A stretch of 12,458 nt of DNA from positions 1 to 12,458 of the forward strand of contig JAEYPL010000224.1 of the NCBI GenBank assembly GCA_023410905.1, in the 5' to 3' direction. The position numbers were made by a program, and so were the translations under genes. Below are positions 1 through 6,729 of the stretch, piece after piece. This stretch comes from Pseudomonadota bacterium (GTDB lineage: Bacteria > Pseudomonadota > Alphaproteobacteria > Rhizobiales > Hyphomicrobiaceae). Position 1 is the stretch's first letter. Each line of letters begins with the position of its first letter. The notes under the pieces are model-generated. The model was given only the letters and a program-made list of their open reading frames with translations, did no database searches and was not told the origin of the DNA.

Positions 1-1473
1 GCCTATCTCGATGACGGCGTGATGATCAATTCGCAGTTCCTGGACGGCCTCGACATCAAGGCGGCCTTCAACACGATCGCCGACCGCCTGGAGAAAGCAA
101 CGCTCGACGGCCGTCCGGTTGCCAAGCGCAAGGTCAACTATCGCCTGCGCGACTGGGGCATCTCGCGCCAGCGCTACTGGGGCTGTCCCATCCCGATCAT
201 TCACTGCGGAACGTGTGGCGAAGTCCCCGTACCCGTCGACCAGCTCCCAGTGAAGCTGCCGGAGGACGCATCCTTCGCCGAGCCCGGCAATCCGCTCGAC
301 CGCCACCCGACCTGGCACCACGTCGATTGTCCGAAATGCGGAAAGCCAGCGACGCGCGAGACGGACACCATGGATACGTTCGTCGACAGCTCCTGGTACT
401 TTGTGCGCTTCACCGCACCCGATGCAGAAACGCCCGTCGACCAGGCGGCGGCGGATTACTGGCTGCCCGTCGACCAGTACATCGGCGGCATTGAGCATGC
501 GATTCTGCACCTGCTCTATTCGCGCTTCTTCACACGTGCCATGGGCGTGACTGGAAACCTGAACCCCAAGCTCAAGGAACCCTTCGCCGCCCTCTTCACG
601 CAGGGCAAGGTCGTGCACGAGACCTATCGCTCGGCGGACGGCCAGTGGCTGTTGCCGACCGAGGTGCGCTTCGAGGGCGAGGGCGATGCCCGCCGCGCCA
701 CCGAGATCGCGACCGGCAAACCGGCCGTGATCGGCTCCATCGAGAAGATGTCAAAGTCGAAGAAGAACCTCGTCGACCCCGACGACATCATCCAGCATTA
801 CGGCGCCGACTGCGCGCGCTGGTTCATGCTCTCCGACAGCCCACCCGAGCGCGATGTCATCTGGACGGAGGCCGGCGTCGCGGGTGCCGGACGGTTTATC
901 CAACGCATCTGGCGCCTCATGGCCGACATCGAGTCGAAAGCGGCGCCCAAGGATGCCCCGCGCCCCACCGATTTCGGACCCGCAGCGCAGACGCTTCGGC
1001 GCGCGACTCACAAGACGTTGGATGCCGTCGGCCGCAATATCGAGAACCTGCGCTTCAATGTGGCCGTGGCGCAACTCTACGAGCTGTCAAATGAGCTGTC
1101 GGCGGCTGCCGGAAAGTCCGAAGCCGGGCTCGATTGGGCACTTCGCGAAGCAATTGAGCATCTTGTTCAGATGATCGGCCCGATGATGCCGCATTTGGCT
1201 GAAGAATGCTGGGCGCGGCTCGGTTACAACACTCTTTTGGCTGATCAGCCGTGGCCGCAGCCGGATGGGGCCTTGCTCGTTGACGATCACGTAACCATTG
1301 CCGTACAGGTGAACGGCAAGCGCCGCGACGAGCTGACCATCGCTCGCTCTGCAGCGAAGGAAGAGATCGAAGCGGCAGCGCTCAATCTGGAGTCTGTCGT
1401 ACGGGCCATCGAGGGGCGGTCCGTGAAGAAGGTGATTGTGGTCCCACAGAGGATCGTGAATGTCGTCGCCTAG
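1..1473 (+). CDS. leuS: Leucyl-tRNA synthetase, C-terminal part (5' end outside window)
   Basis: Class I aminoacyl-tRNA synthetase that charges tRNA-Leu with leucine in the cytoplasm. The reading frame is already open at base 1, so about 490 residues are present out of a usual 860-880; the HIGH motif and most of the CP1 editing domain lie upstream of the window. Visible in order: the end of CP1 and return to the catalytic core (NYRLRDWGISRQRYWG), two CxxC pairs (cysteine codons at 205, 214, 328 and 337) likely to bind zinc, the DTMDTFVDSSWYF core segment, the KMSKS ATP-binding loop at 745-759, the helical anticodon-binding domain (about 970-1240), and the small C-terminal domain (VTIAVQVNGKRRDEL onward). 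A leucyl-specific insert precedes KMSKS. The 3' end overlaps lptE by 14 nt, which suggests one transcript. Identification is very secure. Confidence 0.97.
   Translation, partial: AYLDDGVMINSQFLDGLDIKAAFNTIADRLEKATLDGRPVAKRKVNYRLRDWGISRQRYWGCPIPIIHCGTCGEVPVPVDQLPVKLPEDASFAEPGNPLDRHPTWHHVDCPKCGKPATRETDTMDTFVDSSWYFVRFTAPDAETPVDQAAADYWLPVDQYIGGIEHAILHLLYSRFFTRAMGVTGNLNPKLKEPFAALFTQGKVVHETYRSADGQWLLPTEVRFEGEGDARRATEIATGKPAVIGSIEKMSKSKKNLVDPDDIIQHYGADCARWFMLSDSPPERDVIWTEAGVAGAGRFIQRIWRLMADIESKAAPKDAPRPTDFGPAAQTLRRATHKTLDAVGRNIENLRFNVAVAQLYELSNELSAAAGKSEAGLDWALREAIEHLVQMIGPMMPHLAEECWARLGYNTLLADQPWPQPDGALLVDDHVTIAVQVNGKRRDELTIARSAAKEEIEAAALNLESVVRAIEGRSVKKVIVVPQRIVNVVA
1448..1453 (+). promoter_or_regulatory. 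Ribosome binding site of lptE inside leuS
   Basis: AGAGGA lies 6 nt before the ATG at 1460, inside the last codons of leuS. It supports 1460 as the lptE start and suggests that the two genes are translated from the same mRNA. Confidence 0.6.
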
Positions 1474-2023
1474 GGGGAATAAGCCGCAAGACGGTCCGTC
1501 GAGACGTGCACTTCTGCGCGGGCTCGCGGTGACGATTGCGGCCGCTCCGGTCCTGGCCGCTTGCGGTCCAGGCGACTTCCAGCCGCTCTATGGTCCGACG
1601 GCCAGCGGTGAGCACCTTCAGGATGTCCTCGCCAAGGTCGATATCGCGCCGATCCCGAGCCGGGTCGGCCAGCGCATCCGCAACGAGCTCATCTTCAACA
1701 ACACCGGCGGCGGCGAAGCACCCAAACCCGCCTATCGCCTGGAGATCGTGCTCCGCGAAGGCATCAACTCGACGCTCGTGACCAACAAGGGCGAAGCCTA
1801 CAGTCAGGTCTATAACGTCGAAGTCGCCTATCAGCTCATTCACCTCCAGCAGAAATCCATCGTTCTGCAGGGAAGCTCGCACGCCCGCGCCGCCTTCGAG
1901 CGCTATCAGTCGATCTATTCGAACGTCCGCGCCCGCGAGGACGCCGAGACGCGCGTCGCCCGCACGATCGCCGACGAGCTCAAAGTGCGCCTCAGCGCCT
2001 ACCTCTCGCGCGCGCCGGCCTGA
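1460..2023 (+). CDS. lptE: LPS assembly lipoprotein LptE (LptE/RlpB family)
   Basis: Outer-membrane lipoprotein that plugs and stabilises the LptD translocon, delivering lipopolysaccharide to the cell surface. The 187-aa product starts with a lipoprotein signal peptide: basic n-region, hydrophobic stretch, then lipobox L-A-A-C with lipidation cysteine Cys35. The mature start CGPGDFQPLYG carries the FQPLYG motif typical of alphaproteobacterial LptE. The remainder fits the family: a beta-strand-rich region (YRLEIVLREG, QVYNVEVAYQLI) and a C-terminal helix with many charged residues (ARTIADELKVRLSAYL). The n-region contains SRRALLR, which resembles a twin-arginine motif. The start overlaps leuS by 14 nt and has its own ribosome binding site; the leuS-lptE-holA order is common in this class of bacteria. 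Function is inferred from motif and context, as LptE sequences diverge strongly. Confidence 0.88.
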   Translation: MSSPRGNKPQDGPSRRALLRGLAVTIAAAPVLAACGPGDFQPLYGPTASGEHLQDVLAKVDIAPIPSRVGQRIRNELIFNNTGGGEAPKPAYRLEIVLREGINSTLVTNKGEAYSQVYNVEVAYQLIHLQQKSIVLQGSSHARAAFERYQSIYSNVRAREDAETRVARTIADELKVRLSAYLSRAPA

Positions 2024-2102
2024 CCCCTCCGACCTCTTATCAACTTGATGATTTTGCGCACCAGCGAGAGCGCTGCTACGTTCGCGCGAACCCGCCCTTG
2101 CC

Positions 2103-2144
2103 CCCTCCCCCCGTCCTTACGGGGAGAGGGTTAGGGTGAGGGGC
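2103..2144 (+). repeat. Intergenic palindromic repeat, copy 1 (CCCTCTCCCC type)
   Basis: A 12-bp stem (2103-2114 with 2119-2130, one mismatch, loop CCTT) is followed by the tail TTAGGGTGAGGGG. This motif belongs to a palindromic family that I recognise from many GC-rich Proteobacteria, rhizobia included. The stem could also end transcription after lptE, although no clear U-tract follows. Confidence 0.75.
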
Positions 2145-2177
2145 GGACGCTTGTACTGACCTCGGCGTATGCCGCCG

Positions 2178-2219
2178 CCCCTCATCCCGACCTTCTCCCG
2201 TAAGCACGGGGAGAAGGGG
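2178..2219 (-). repeat. Intergenic palindromic repeat, copy 2, inverted relative to copy 1
   Basis: Reading the opposite strand gives essentially the same element as at 2103-2144, with a few substitutions and one missing base. It has its own hairpin: 2191-2201 pairs with 2206-2217 around the loop AAGC, with one bulged base. The two copies face each other across 33 nt (2145-2177), so the whole stretch could also fold as one long hairpin. It ends 38 nt before holA. The rest of the 2024-2257 spacer shows no gene. Confidence 0.72.
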
Positions 2220-2257
2220 AAGTAGGGCATCACCAGCAGCTCGTGTAACGCCTCATC

Positions 2258-3304
2258 ATGGTTGCGATCAAAGCTCAGCAAGCGAACGCCGTCCTGACGC
2301 GGCCCGATCCGGGGCTGACGGCGTTCCTCATCTACGGCAGCGATACAGGCCTCGTGAGCGAACGCGCCGTGCGGCTCGCGCAATCGCTTGCCGTACGCGA
2401 TACACCGCCCGGCGAGATCGTGCGCATCGATGATCCCGAGCTGGAAGATGACAGCGAGCGCCTCTCCGTCGAGTTGCTGACACTTCCTATGTTCGGCGGA
2501 CGCAAGATCGTGCGCACAAGCATGAGCCGGCGCGTCACTGGGGCACTCCTGCGCGGCATACTGGACGGGCCACCACTGGCTGGTGTGCTGATCGTCGAGG
2601 GTGGCAACCTGCGCCCCGACGACGCCGCGCGTGCGGCTTTCGAGAAAGCGGCCCACGCCGCCGCCATTCCTTGCTTCGGCGATGATGCCCAGTCGCTCGA
2701 TGCCATGATCAACGAGGTTCTCGGCGCGCCCCGCCTCTCCCTCACGCCCGACGCACGCGAGATGCTGATCGCACGCCTTGGCGCCGACCGCGGGCTCTCT
2801 CGCGGTGAAGTGGAGAAACTCGCGCTCTATGCCGCCGGGCGCGGCACCATCCAGGCCGAGGACATCGAGGCGATAGTGGGCGATGCCTCAGAACTCGCCA
2901 TGGATCGCATCATCGATGCGGCCGCGGCCGGCGACGGCACGCGCGCGATCGAAGGCTGCCAGCGCCTACTCGCGTCGGGTGAAGGTGCGCAATCGGTCAT
3001 CGCTGCCGTTCAGTGGCACTTCGCGCGCCTGCATCGCATTCGCGGTGCCATCGAGGGCGGGCGCAACATGGATGAGGCCATGCGCCAGATCCGTCCCCCC
3101 CTGCACTTCAAGCGCCGCGCGGCCGTCGAGGCGCAGTGCCGCCGGTGGACGGCACCGAAACTTGCCGCGGCCGTCGCTCGCATTCGTGCCAGCGCGCTCG
3201 CCGCCCGCACGGCGTCGAGCCTCGAGGATGCCCACGCCGAGCGCCTCCTCATGGAGCTTTCGCGCTTGGCCGCCTCCCGCGACATGTCAGCACCGCGAAA
3301 CTGA
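2258..3304 (+). CDS. holA: DNA polymerase III, delta subunit (clamp loader)
   Basis: Delta subunit of the replicative clamp loader, the wrench that opens the beta sliding clamp for loading at primed sites. At 348 aa it matches the usual 330-350 aa. Visible features are the N-terminal AAA-like fold without a functional P-loop (FLIYGSDTGLVSERA), the DPELEDDSERLSVELLTLPMFGG segment, the RKIVRTS strand, the middle helical lid (LGADRGLSRGEVEKLALYA), the VGDASELAMDRIIDAA stretch, and the C-terminal collar domain with QWHFARLHRIRGAIEGG. A TAA stop in the same frame at 2246-2248 blocks any longer upstream start, so ATG 2258 is the furthest start available. No good Shine-Dalgarno sequence precedes it. 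The gene sits after lptE as in many alphaproteobacteria, although an inverted repeat pair now separates them. Confidence 0.93.
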   Translation: MVAIKAQQANAVLTRPDPGLTAFLIYGSDTGLVSERAVRLAQSLAVRDTPPGEIVRIDDPELEDDSERLSVELLTLPMFGGRKIVRTSMSRRVTGALLRGILDGPPLAGVLIVEGGNLRPDDAARAAFEKAAHAAAIPCFGDDAQSLDAMINEVLGAPRLSLTPDAREMLIARLGADRGLSRGEVEKLALYAAGRGTIQAEDIEAIVGDASELAMDRIIDAAAAGDGTRAIEGCQRLLASGEGAQSVIAAVQWHFARLHRIRGAIEGGRNMDEAMRQIRPPLHFKRRAAVEAQCRRWTAPKLAAAVARIRASALAARTASSLEDAHAERLLMELSRLAASRDMSAPRN

Positions 3305-3354
3305 GTGCATTGAGATAATTGGCTGTTTACGCGGGGACAGGACGACCTGCCAGC

Positions 3355-3382
3355 TTGCCCCGACAACCCCGGCGACTATAGT
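3355..3382 (+). promoter_or_regulatory. Candidate sigma-70-type promoter of the PfkB kinase gene
   Basis: TTGCCC (3355-3360) and TATAGT (3377-3382) are separated by 16 nt. They are placed 33 nt before the ATG, which would give a leader of roughly 25 nt. A GGGGGA ribosome binding site at about 3402-3407 follows. This is a motif match only. Confidence 0.45.
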
Positions 3383-3414
3383 GCGGCCACACAGAGAACG
3401 CGGGGGACCCTTCC

Positions 3415-4407
3415 ATGGCCAAGATCGAGCACGATGTCGTCGGCATCGGCAATGCCATCGTCGACATCATTGGCCGCTGCAAGAACGACTTCCTCATCAA
3501 GCACAATCTGGCCAAGGGCCACATGATGCTGGTCGATGCGGATCGCGTCTCGCATCTCTATGAGGAGATGGGTCCGGCCGTCGAAATCTCCGGCGGCTCG
3601 GCCGCCAACACCATGGTCGGCATTGCTTCGCTCGGCGGCAAATCGGCCTTCATCGGGAAGGTCTCCGAGGACGACTTCGGCAACATCTTCCGTCACGACA
3701 TCCGTGCGGCGGGCGTCGCTTTCGACACACCGGCTTCGACAGGCGGCGCACCGACGGCGCGCTCCCTGATCCTCGTCACGCCGGACGGCCAGCGCACCAT
3801 GAACACGTTCCTCGGCGTCAGCCCGGAGCTCAGCCCTCGCGACGTCGATGCCGAGCTCATCGGTGCCTCGCGCATCCTTTATCTCGAGGGTTATCTTTTC
3901 GACCGGCCCGATGCTCAGGCTGCGTTCCGCCACGCGGCCGACATGGCTGAGAAGGCCGGCCGGGAGGTTGCGCTGACGCTCTCCGACGGCTTCTGCGTCG
4001 AGCGCCATCGCATCGAGTTCCTGGAACTCATCCGCCACCGCGTCGACATCCTGTTCGCCAACGAATCCGAGATCATGGCACTCTACAGCGCCGCCACCTT
4101 CGAGGAAGCCGCGCGCGAGGCCAAAAACGATGCCAAGGTCGCCGTACTCACGCGAAGCGCCAAGGGATCGGTCATCTTCAAGGGTGACAAGGCCGTGAGC
4201 GTGCCCGCAGCGCCAATCCGGCAGGTCATCGACACGACTGGGGCCGGCGACCTCTACGCCGCAGGCTTCCTCTACGGCTATACGAACGGCAAGCCGCTCG
4301 ACACGTGCGGTCATCTCGGCAGTCTGGCGGCCGGCGAGATCATCAGTCACATCGGCGCGCGCCCGGAAACCTCGCTCGCCGCGCTCGCTGCGGCCCGCGG
4401 TCTCTGA
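3415..4407 (+). CDS. PfkB-family carbohydrate kinase, probable adenosine kinase
   Basis: Cytoplasmic ribokinase-fold kinase of 330 aa, the usual size. It transfers phosphate from ATP to a sugar hydroxyl; the closest-looking alphaproteobacterial relatives are annotated as adenosine kinase (adenosine to AMP, purine salvage). The N-terminal VGIGNAIVDII strand comes first, then the substrate-binding SGGSAANT motif (residues 59-66) in the first PfkB signature, which runs on through ASLGGKSAFIGKVSEDDFG. The second signature DTTGAGDLYAAGF (273-285) contains the anion hole and Asp279, the expected catalytic base. NESE (about 216-219) fits the family's Mg/phosphate NxxE motif. ATG 3415 has GGGGGA upstream. 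Family membership is certain; the substrate is inferred, and other nucleosides or sugars are possible. It likely forms its own short transcript, with a promoter candidate just upstream. Confidence 0.9.
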   Translation: MAKIEHDVVGIGNAIVDIIGRCKNDFLIKHNLAKGHMMLVDADRVSHLYEEMGPAVEISGGSAANTMVGIASLGGKSAFIGKVSEDDFGNIFRHDIRAAGVAFDTPASTGGAPTARSLILVTPDGQRTMNTFLGVSPELSPRDVDAELIGASRILYLEGYLFDRPDAQAAFRHAADMAEKAGREVALTLSDGFCVERHRIEFLELIRHRVDILFANESEIMALYSAATFEEAAREAKNDAKVAVLTRSAKGSVIFKGDKAVSVPAAPIRQVIDTTGAGDLYAAGFLYGYTNGKPLDTCGHLGSLAAGEIISHIGARPETSLAALAAARGL

Positions 4408-4556
4408 AACCCCGCCGCCTCCTCCCGCGTTGCAACAAAACGTGGCCATCAGGCTGCGGGTGATATATCTTTGTGCGTCGCATCATAATGCCGCCACAAG
4501 AGGCGCCGCGGAATGTTGTGCGTCATGGTCATCAGTCTCACTTGCGGGGTACGCAC

Positions 4557-5111
4557 ATGACTGGCCGGAAATCGAAGTCGCCGGGTCCGAAGGCCTCAAA
4601 GGTGAAAGCCCGAGCAAGCCAGGACCGCAAAGCCGGTAAGCAGAACGACAAGAAGTCCAAAGCCGCTACGGCCGCTCGGCCCGCAAAGGCCGCTGCCTCC
4701 ACCCGAAAGGGCAATGCGGCACCATCAGCACGCAAGGCCGCCGTCCGTGCCCAGGCAGCGGCGCCGCTCCTCGCACGTAGCGAGAAGAAAGTGGGGCCGG
4801 CAGAAAAGACGTCGAACCCAGCAAAATCGCCGGGACACGCAAACTATCATCCCAAGACGGAGCCACCGGCGGCGCCTGCCAACGTACATACCGCCAAGCC
4901 CGTCGCCGCATTCGACGTTCTCGGATTCGCACAACCGTGGATGACACTCGGCTGGCGCATGACAGCAGCGGGCCTCGCTATGCAAACCAGCATCGCCAAA
5001 GCTGCGTTGAACATGCCGCTGGCGACAACGGCCATGCGCCAGGGCGCCGAAGCGTGGAATGCGTGGCTTGACCTTTCGCAGCGCCGCACGACGAAGTCGC
5101 GCAAGGACTGA
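4557..5111 (+). CDS. Small basic Lys/Ala-rich protein of unknown function
   Basis: I do not recognise a named family. The 184-aa product has two parts. Residues 1-115 are low-complexity and strongly basic (many K, A, R, P and S; for example KKSKAATAARPAKAAA), predicted disordered and resembling the tails of histone H1-like or nucleoid-binding proteins. Residues 119-175 are ordered-looking amphipathic helices rich in W, M and A (FDVLGFAQPWMTLGWRMTAA, then MRQGAEAWNAWLDL), vaguely like phasin-type helices that coat polyhydroxyalkanoate granules. No signal peptide or clear membrane span is seen. ATG 4557 is chosen because GCGGGG stands 7 nt before it and the protein becomes basic from there; an upstream ATG at 4473 would add 28 residues of unlike composition. 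Its TGA directly abuts the stop of coaA on the other strand. Coding is likely; function is unknown. Confidence 0.7.
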   Translation: MTGRKSKSPGPKASKVKARASQDRKAGKQNDKKSKAATAARPAKAAASTRKGNAAPSARKAAVRAQAAAPLLARSEKKVGPAEKTSNPAKSPGHANYHPKTEPPAAPANVHTAKPVAAFDVLGFAQPWMTLGWRMTAAGLAMQTSIAKAALNMPLATTAMRQGAEAWNAWLDLSQRRTTKSRKD

Positions 5112-6092
5112 TCATATCCGGCGGAGCAGGACGCCTTCCACAGTGTGGTTCGCGCCCTTGCGCAAGATGCAGCGCGCGCGCTGACGCGTCGGCAGGATAT
5201 TCTCGTCGAGATTGATCCGGTTGATCCCGCCCCAGATCTCGAGTGCCTTGGCGAGTGCCTGCTCGTCGGTGAGCTGCGCATAGCGGTTAAAGTCCGCGGC
5301 CGGGTCACGGAAGGCCGTGGTCCTGAGACGCATGAAGCGCTTCACATACCAGTCTTCGATGACTTTCGGATCTGCGTCGATGTAGATCGAGAAATCGAAG
5401 AAATCCGACACGAACGGGATTGCTGCACCGTCCTTTGGGAGACGCGCGGGCTGCAGCACGTTGAGACCTTCGACGATCAGGATGTCCGGGCGATCGACGA
5501 TGATCTGCTGACCTGGAATGATGTCGTAATGGAAATGCGAATAGACGGGCGCAGCTACTTTCTCGCGTCCGGATTTCACATCACCGAGAAAATTCAAGAG
5601 CCGCGCGAGATCGAAGCTCTCGGGGAAACCCTTGCGGTGCATGATGCCGCGCGCTTCGAGTTCGTGGTTCGGCCACAGAAAACCGTCGGTCGTCACGAGA
5701 TCGACGCGCGGATGATCGGGCCAGCGCGCGAGCAGCGCCCGCAGGACGCGCGCCGTCGTACTCTTGCCGACCGCGACAGAGCCCGCCACGCCAATGATGA
5801 AGGGCACGCGCCGCCCCTGCCGCCCCAGAAACTTCGATGTGACGGCATAGAGCTCCTGCGACGCCGCAACGTGGAGATTGAGCAGGCGCGAGAGCGGCAG
5901 ATAGATCTGCTCGACTTCCTCGATGGAGAGTTCTTCGATGAGGCCGGAGAGCGTCGCGAGGTCGCGCGGCACCAGCGTCATCGGCGTATCGGCGCGCAGG
6001 CGCGCCCAATCCTCGCGGCTGATCGAGCGATACGGCGAGTAGAGCACGCCGGACCGCGCCGCGTAGTCTTCCTGCTGCAGGACATCGCGCAT
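5112..6092 (-). CDS. coaA: Pantothenate kinase, type I (CoaA)
   Basis: Catalyses the first and usually rate-setting step of coenzyme A synthesis, ATP-dependent phosphorylation of pantothenate, in the cytoplasm. At 326 aa it is close to the 316-aa E. coli enzyme. Key elements: N-terminal YSPYRSISREDWARLR, Walker A GVAGSVAVGKS (101-111, with Lys110 and Ser111), TTDGF (134-138, with Asp136 as the likely catalytic base), WPN (140-142) and the MHRKGFPESFD stretch, SHFHYD (185-190), and VEGLNVLQ (207-214). The start at 6092 is preferred over longer possibilities inside hisE because family homology begins at MRDVL and AAGGGGAG lies 8 nt upstream. The hisE stop lies only 4 nt before this start, so the two genes are cotranscribed and probably translationally linked. 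Type I enzymes are normally inhibited by CoA; nothing here contradicts that. Confidence 0.96.
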   Translation of the reverse strand: MRDVLQQEDYAARSGVLYSPYRSISREDWARLRADTPMTLVPRDLATLSGLIEELSIEEVEQIYLPLSRLLNLHVAASQELYAVTSKFLGRQGRRVPFIIGVAGSVAVGKSTTARVLRALLARWPDHPRVDLVTTDGFLWPNHELEARGIMHRKGFPESFDLARLLNFLGDVKSGREKVAAPVYSHFHYDIIPGQQIIVDRPDILIVEGLNVLQPARLPKDGAAIPFVSDFFDFSIYIDADPKVIEDWYVKRFMRLRTTAFRDPAADFNRYAQLTDEQALAKALEIWGGINRINLDENILPTRQRARCILRKGANHTVEGVLLRRI

Positions 6093-6096
6093 AGCT

Positions 6097-6456
6097 TCAG
6101 CTCCCCTTAGGGTCTCGGCTCGCTTTCTCGTCGAGGCCCGACAGCCCCATGCGCTTTTCGAGCGTCGCCAGCACGTCCTCGATCGCGACGTTGCGCACTT
6201 CGAGCAGCACGAGCAGGTGATAGAGCAGATCGGCAGCCTCACCCTTGAGCGCCGCGTCATCTTCGCGGAGACCGGCGATCACGACCTCGACAGCTTCCTC
6301 GCCGAGCTTCTTCGCGCAACGCGGCACGCCGCCATCGAGAAGCTGGCGCGTATAGGACGTATCCGCCGCCGCCGAGCGCCGCGCCCGAATCGTCTCGGCA
6401 AGGCGCGTGAGCACACCATCCGTTCCGAGACCATCGCCATCTGCTTGAGTTGCCAT
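6097..6456 (-). CDS. hisE: Phosphoribosyl-ATP pyrophosphatase (HisE)
   Basis: Second step of histidine biosynthesis: hydrolyses phosphoribosyl-ATP to phosphoribosyl-AMP and pyrophosphate in the cytoplasm. The 119-aa protein is a stand-alone HisE, not fused to HisI. The all-helical, MazG-related fold shows its metal-binding motifs: SYTRQLLDGG (34-43), KKLGEEAVEVVIA (49-61, acidic residues E53, E54 and E57) and EAADLLYHLLVLL (73-85, with E73 and D76), then the C-terminal SGLDEKASR signature (106-114). It is first in a two-gene unit with coaA, an arrangement often seen behind hisF in rhizobia; hisF is not at its expected upstream position here, which instead holds the pst control region. The ribosome binding site is weak (GGAC on the minus strand). 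Confidence 0.95.
   Translation of the reverse strand: MATQADGDGLGTDGVLTRLAETIRARRSAAADTSYTRQLLDGGVPRCAKKLGEEAVEVVIAGLREDDAALKGEAADLLYHLLVLLEVRNVAIEDVLATLEKRMGLSGLDEKASRDPKGS
6101..6108 (-). promoter_or_regulatory. Ribosome binding site fixing the coaA start
   Basis: On the minus strand AAGGGGAG stands 8 nt before ATG 6092, inside the last codons of hisE. It favours the 326-aa form over starts further upstream. Confidence 0.7.
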
Positions 6457-6607
6457 GCGTATTGTCCGTCATGCCCCGATAGGCGTTCTGCGCATCCATA
6501 CTGCCTGGCGCCGCCAATGTCATGGTCGCTCGCATACTGGCGTGAATGCGCGCACCCGACGGCTTATGCGTCGGCGACGATGGATCGTATATTATTACGC
6601 ATTATCA

Positions 6608-6635
6608 ATGACATATATTGTCACGAAACGATTAT
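6608..6635 (+). promoter_or_regulatory. Candidate pstS promoter with Pho-box-like sequence
   Basis: This sits in an AT-rich island (about 6580-6640). TGACA-TATAT-TGTCA (6609-6623) has perfectly complementary arms and contains TGTCA, the core of the Pho-box half site CTGTCAT. TTGTCAC (6618-6624) is followed after 4 nt by the weaker CGATTAT (6629-6635), giving the 7-4-7 layout of a PhoB site. ATGACA (6608-6613) and GATTAT (6630-6635), 16 nt apart, could be the -35 and -10 boxes. PhoB control of pst operons is established in other bacteria; here it is inferred from an imperfect motif. Confidence 0.42.
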
Positions 6636-6676
6636 GGCTCTCGGCTAGAAGTCTGCCCAGGGCCAAGGGGCCCAGC

Positions 6677-6704
6677 GAGGCGCTGAGCGGGAAATTCGCG
6701 CCTC
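6677..6704 (+). other. Hairpin in the pstS 5' leader
   Basis: GAGGCGC (6677-6683) is exactly complementary to GCGCCTC (6698-6704) around a 14-nt loop. It ends 14 nt before the pstS ribosome binding site GGGAGA (6719-6724). It may influence mRNA stability or translation; no riboswitch class is recognised. The rest of the 6457-6729 spacer shows no gene. Confidence 0.4.
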
Positions 6705-6729
6705 ACCTCAGTTGCTCTGGGAGATTGCA

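Noticed and set aside
3376..4449. Long open frame on the minus strand opposite the PfkB kinase gene
   Set aside because: It is fully antisense to a gene with clear catalytic motifs; its translation is rich in Asp, Arg, Val and Ala without any family motif, as expected from GC-rich shadow frames.
5145..6110. Plus-strand open frame of 321 codons opposite coaA
   Set aside because: Antisense to the Walker A and TTDGF motifs of CoaA; composition (Asp/Arg/Glu/Ile-rich) is that of a complementary-frame artefact.
6093..6260. N-terminal extension of coaA by 56 residues into hisE
   Set aside because: The added residues (many Arg, Ser and Cys) do not look like CoaA and overlap hisE; a strong ribosome binding site supports the start at 6092.
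6660..6673. GGGCC-AAGG-GGCCC mini-hairpin in the pstS leader
   Set aside because: Only 5 bp with a 4-nt loop in GC-rich sequence; too short to claim a function apart from the larger hairpin just downstream.
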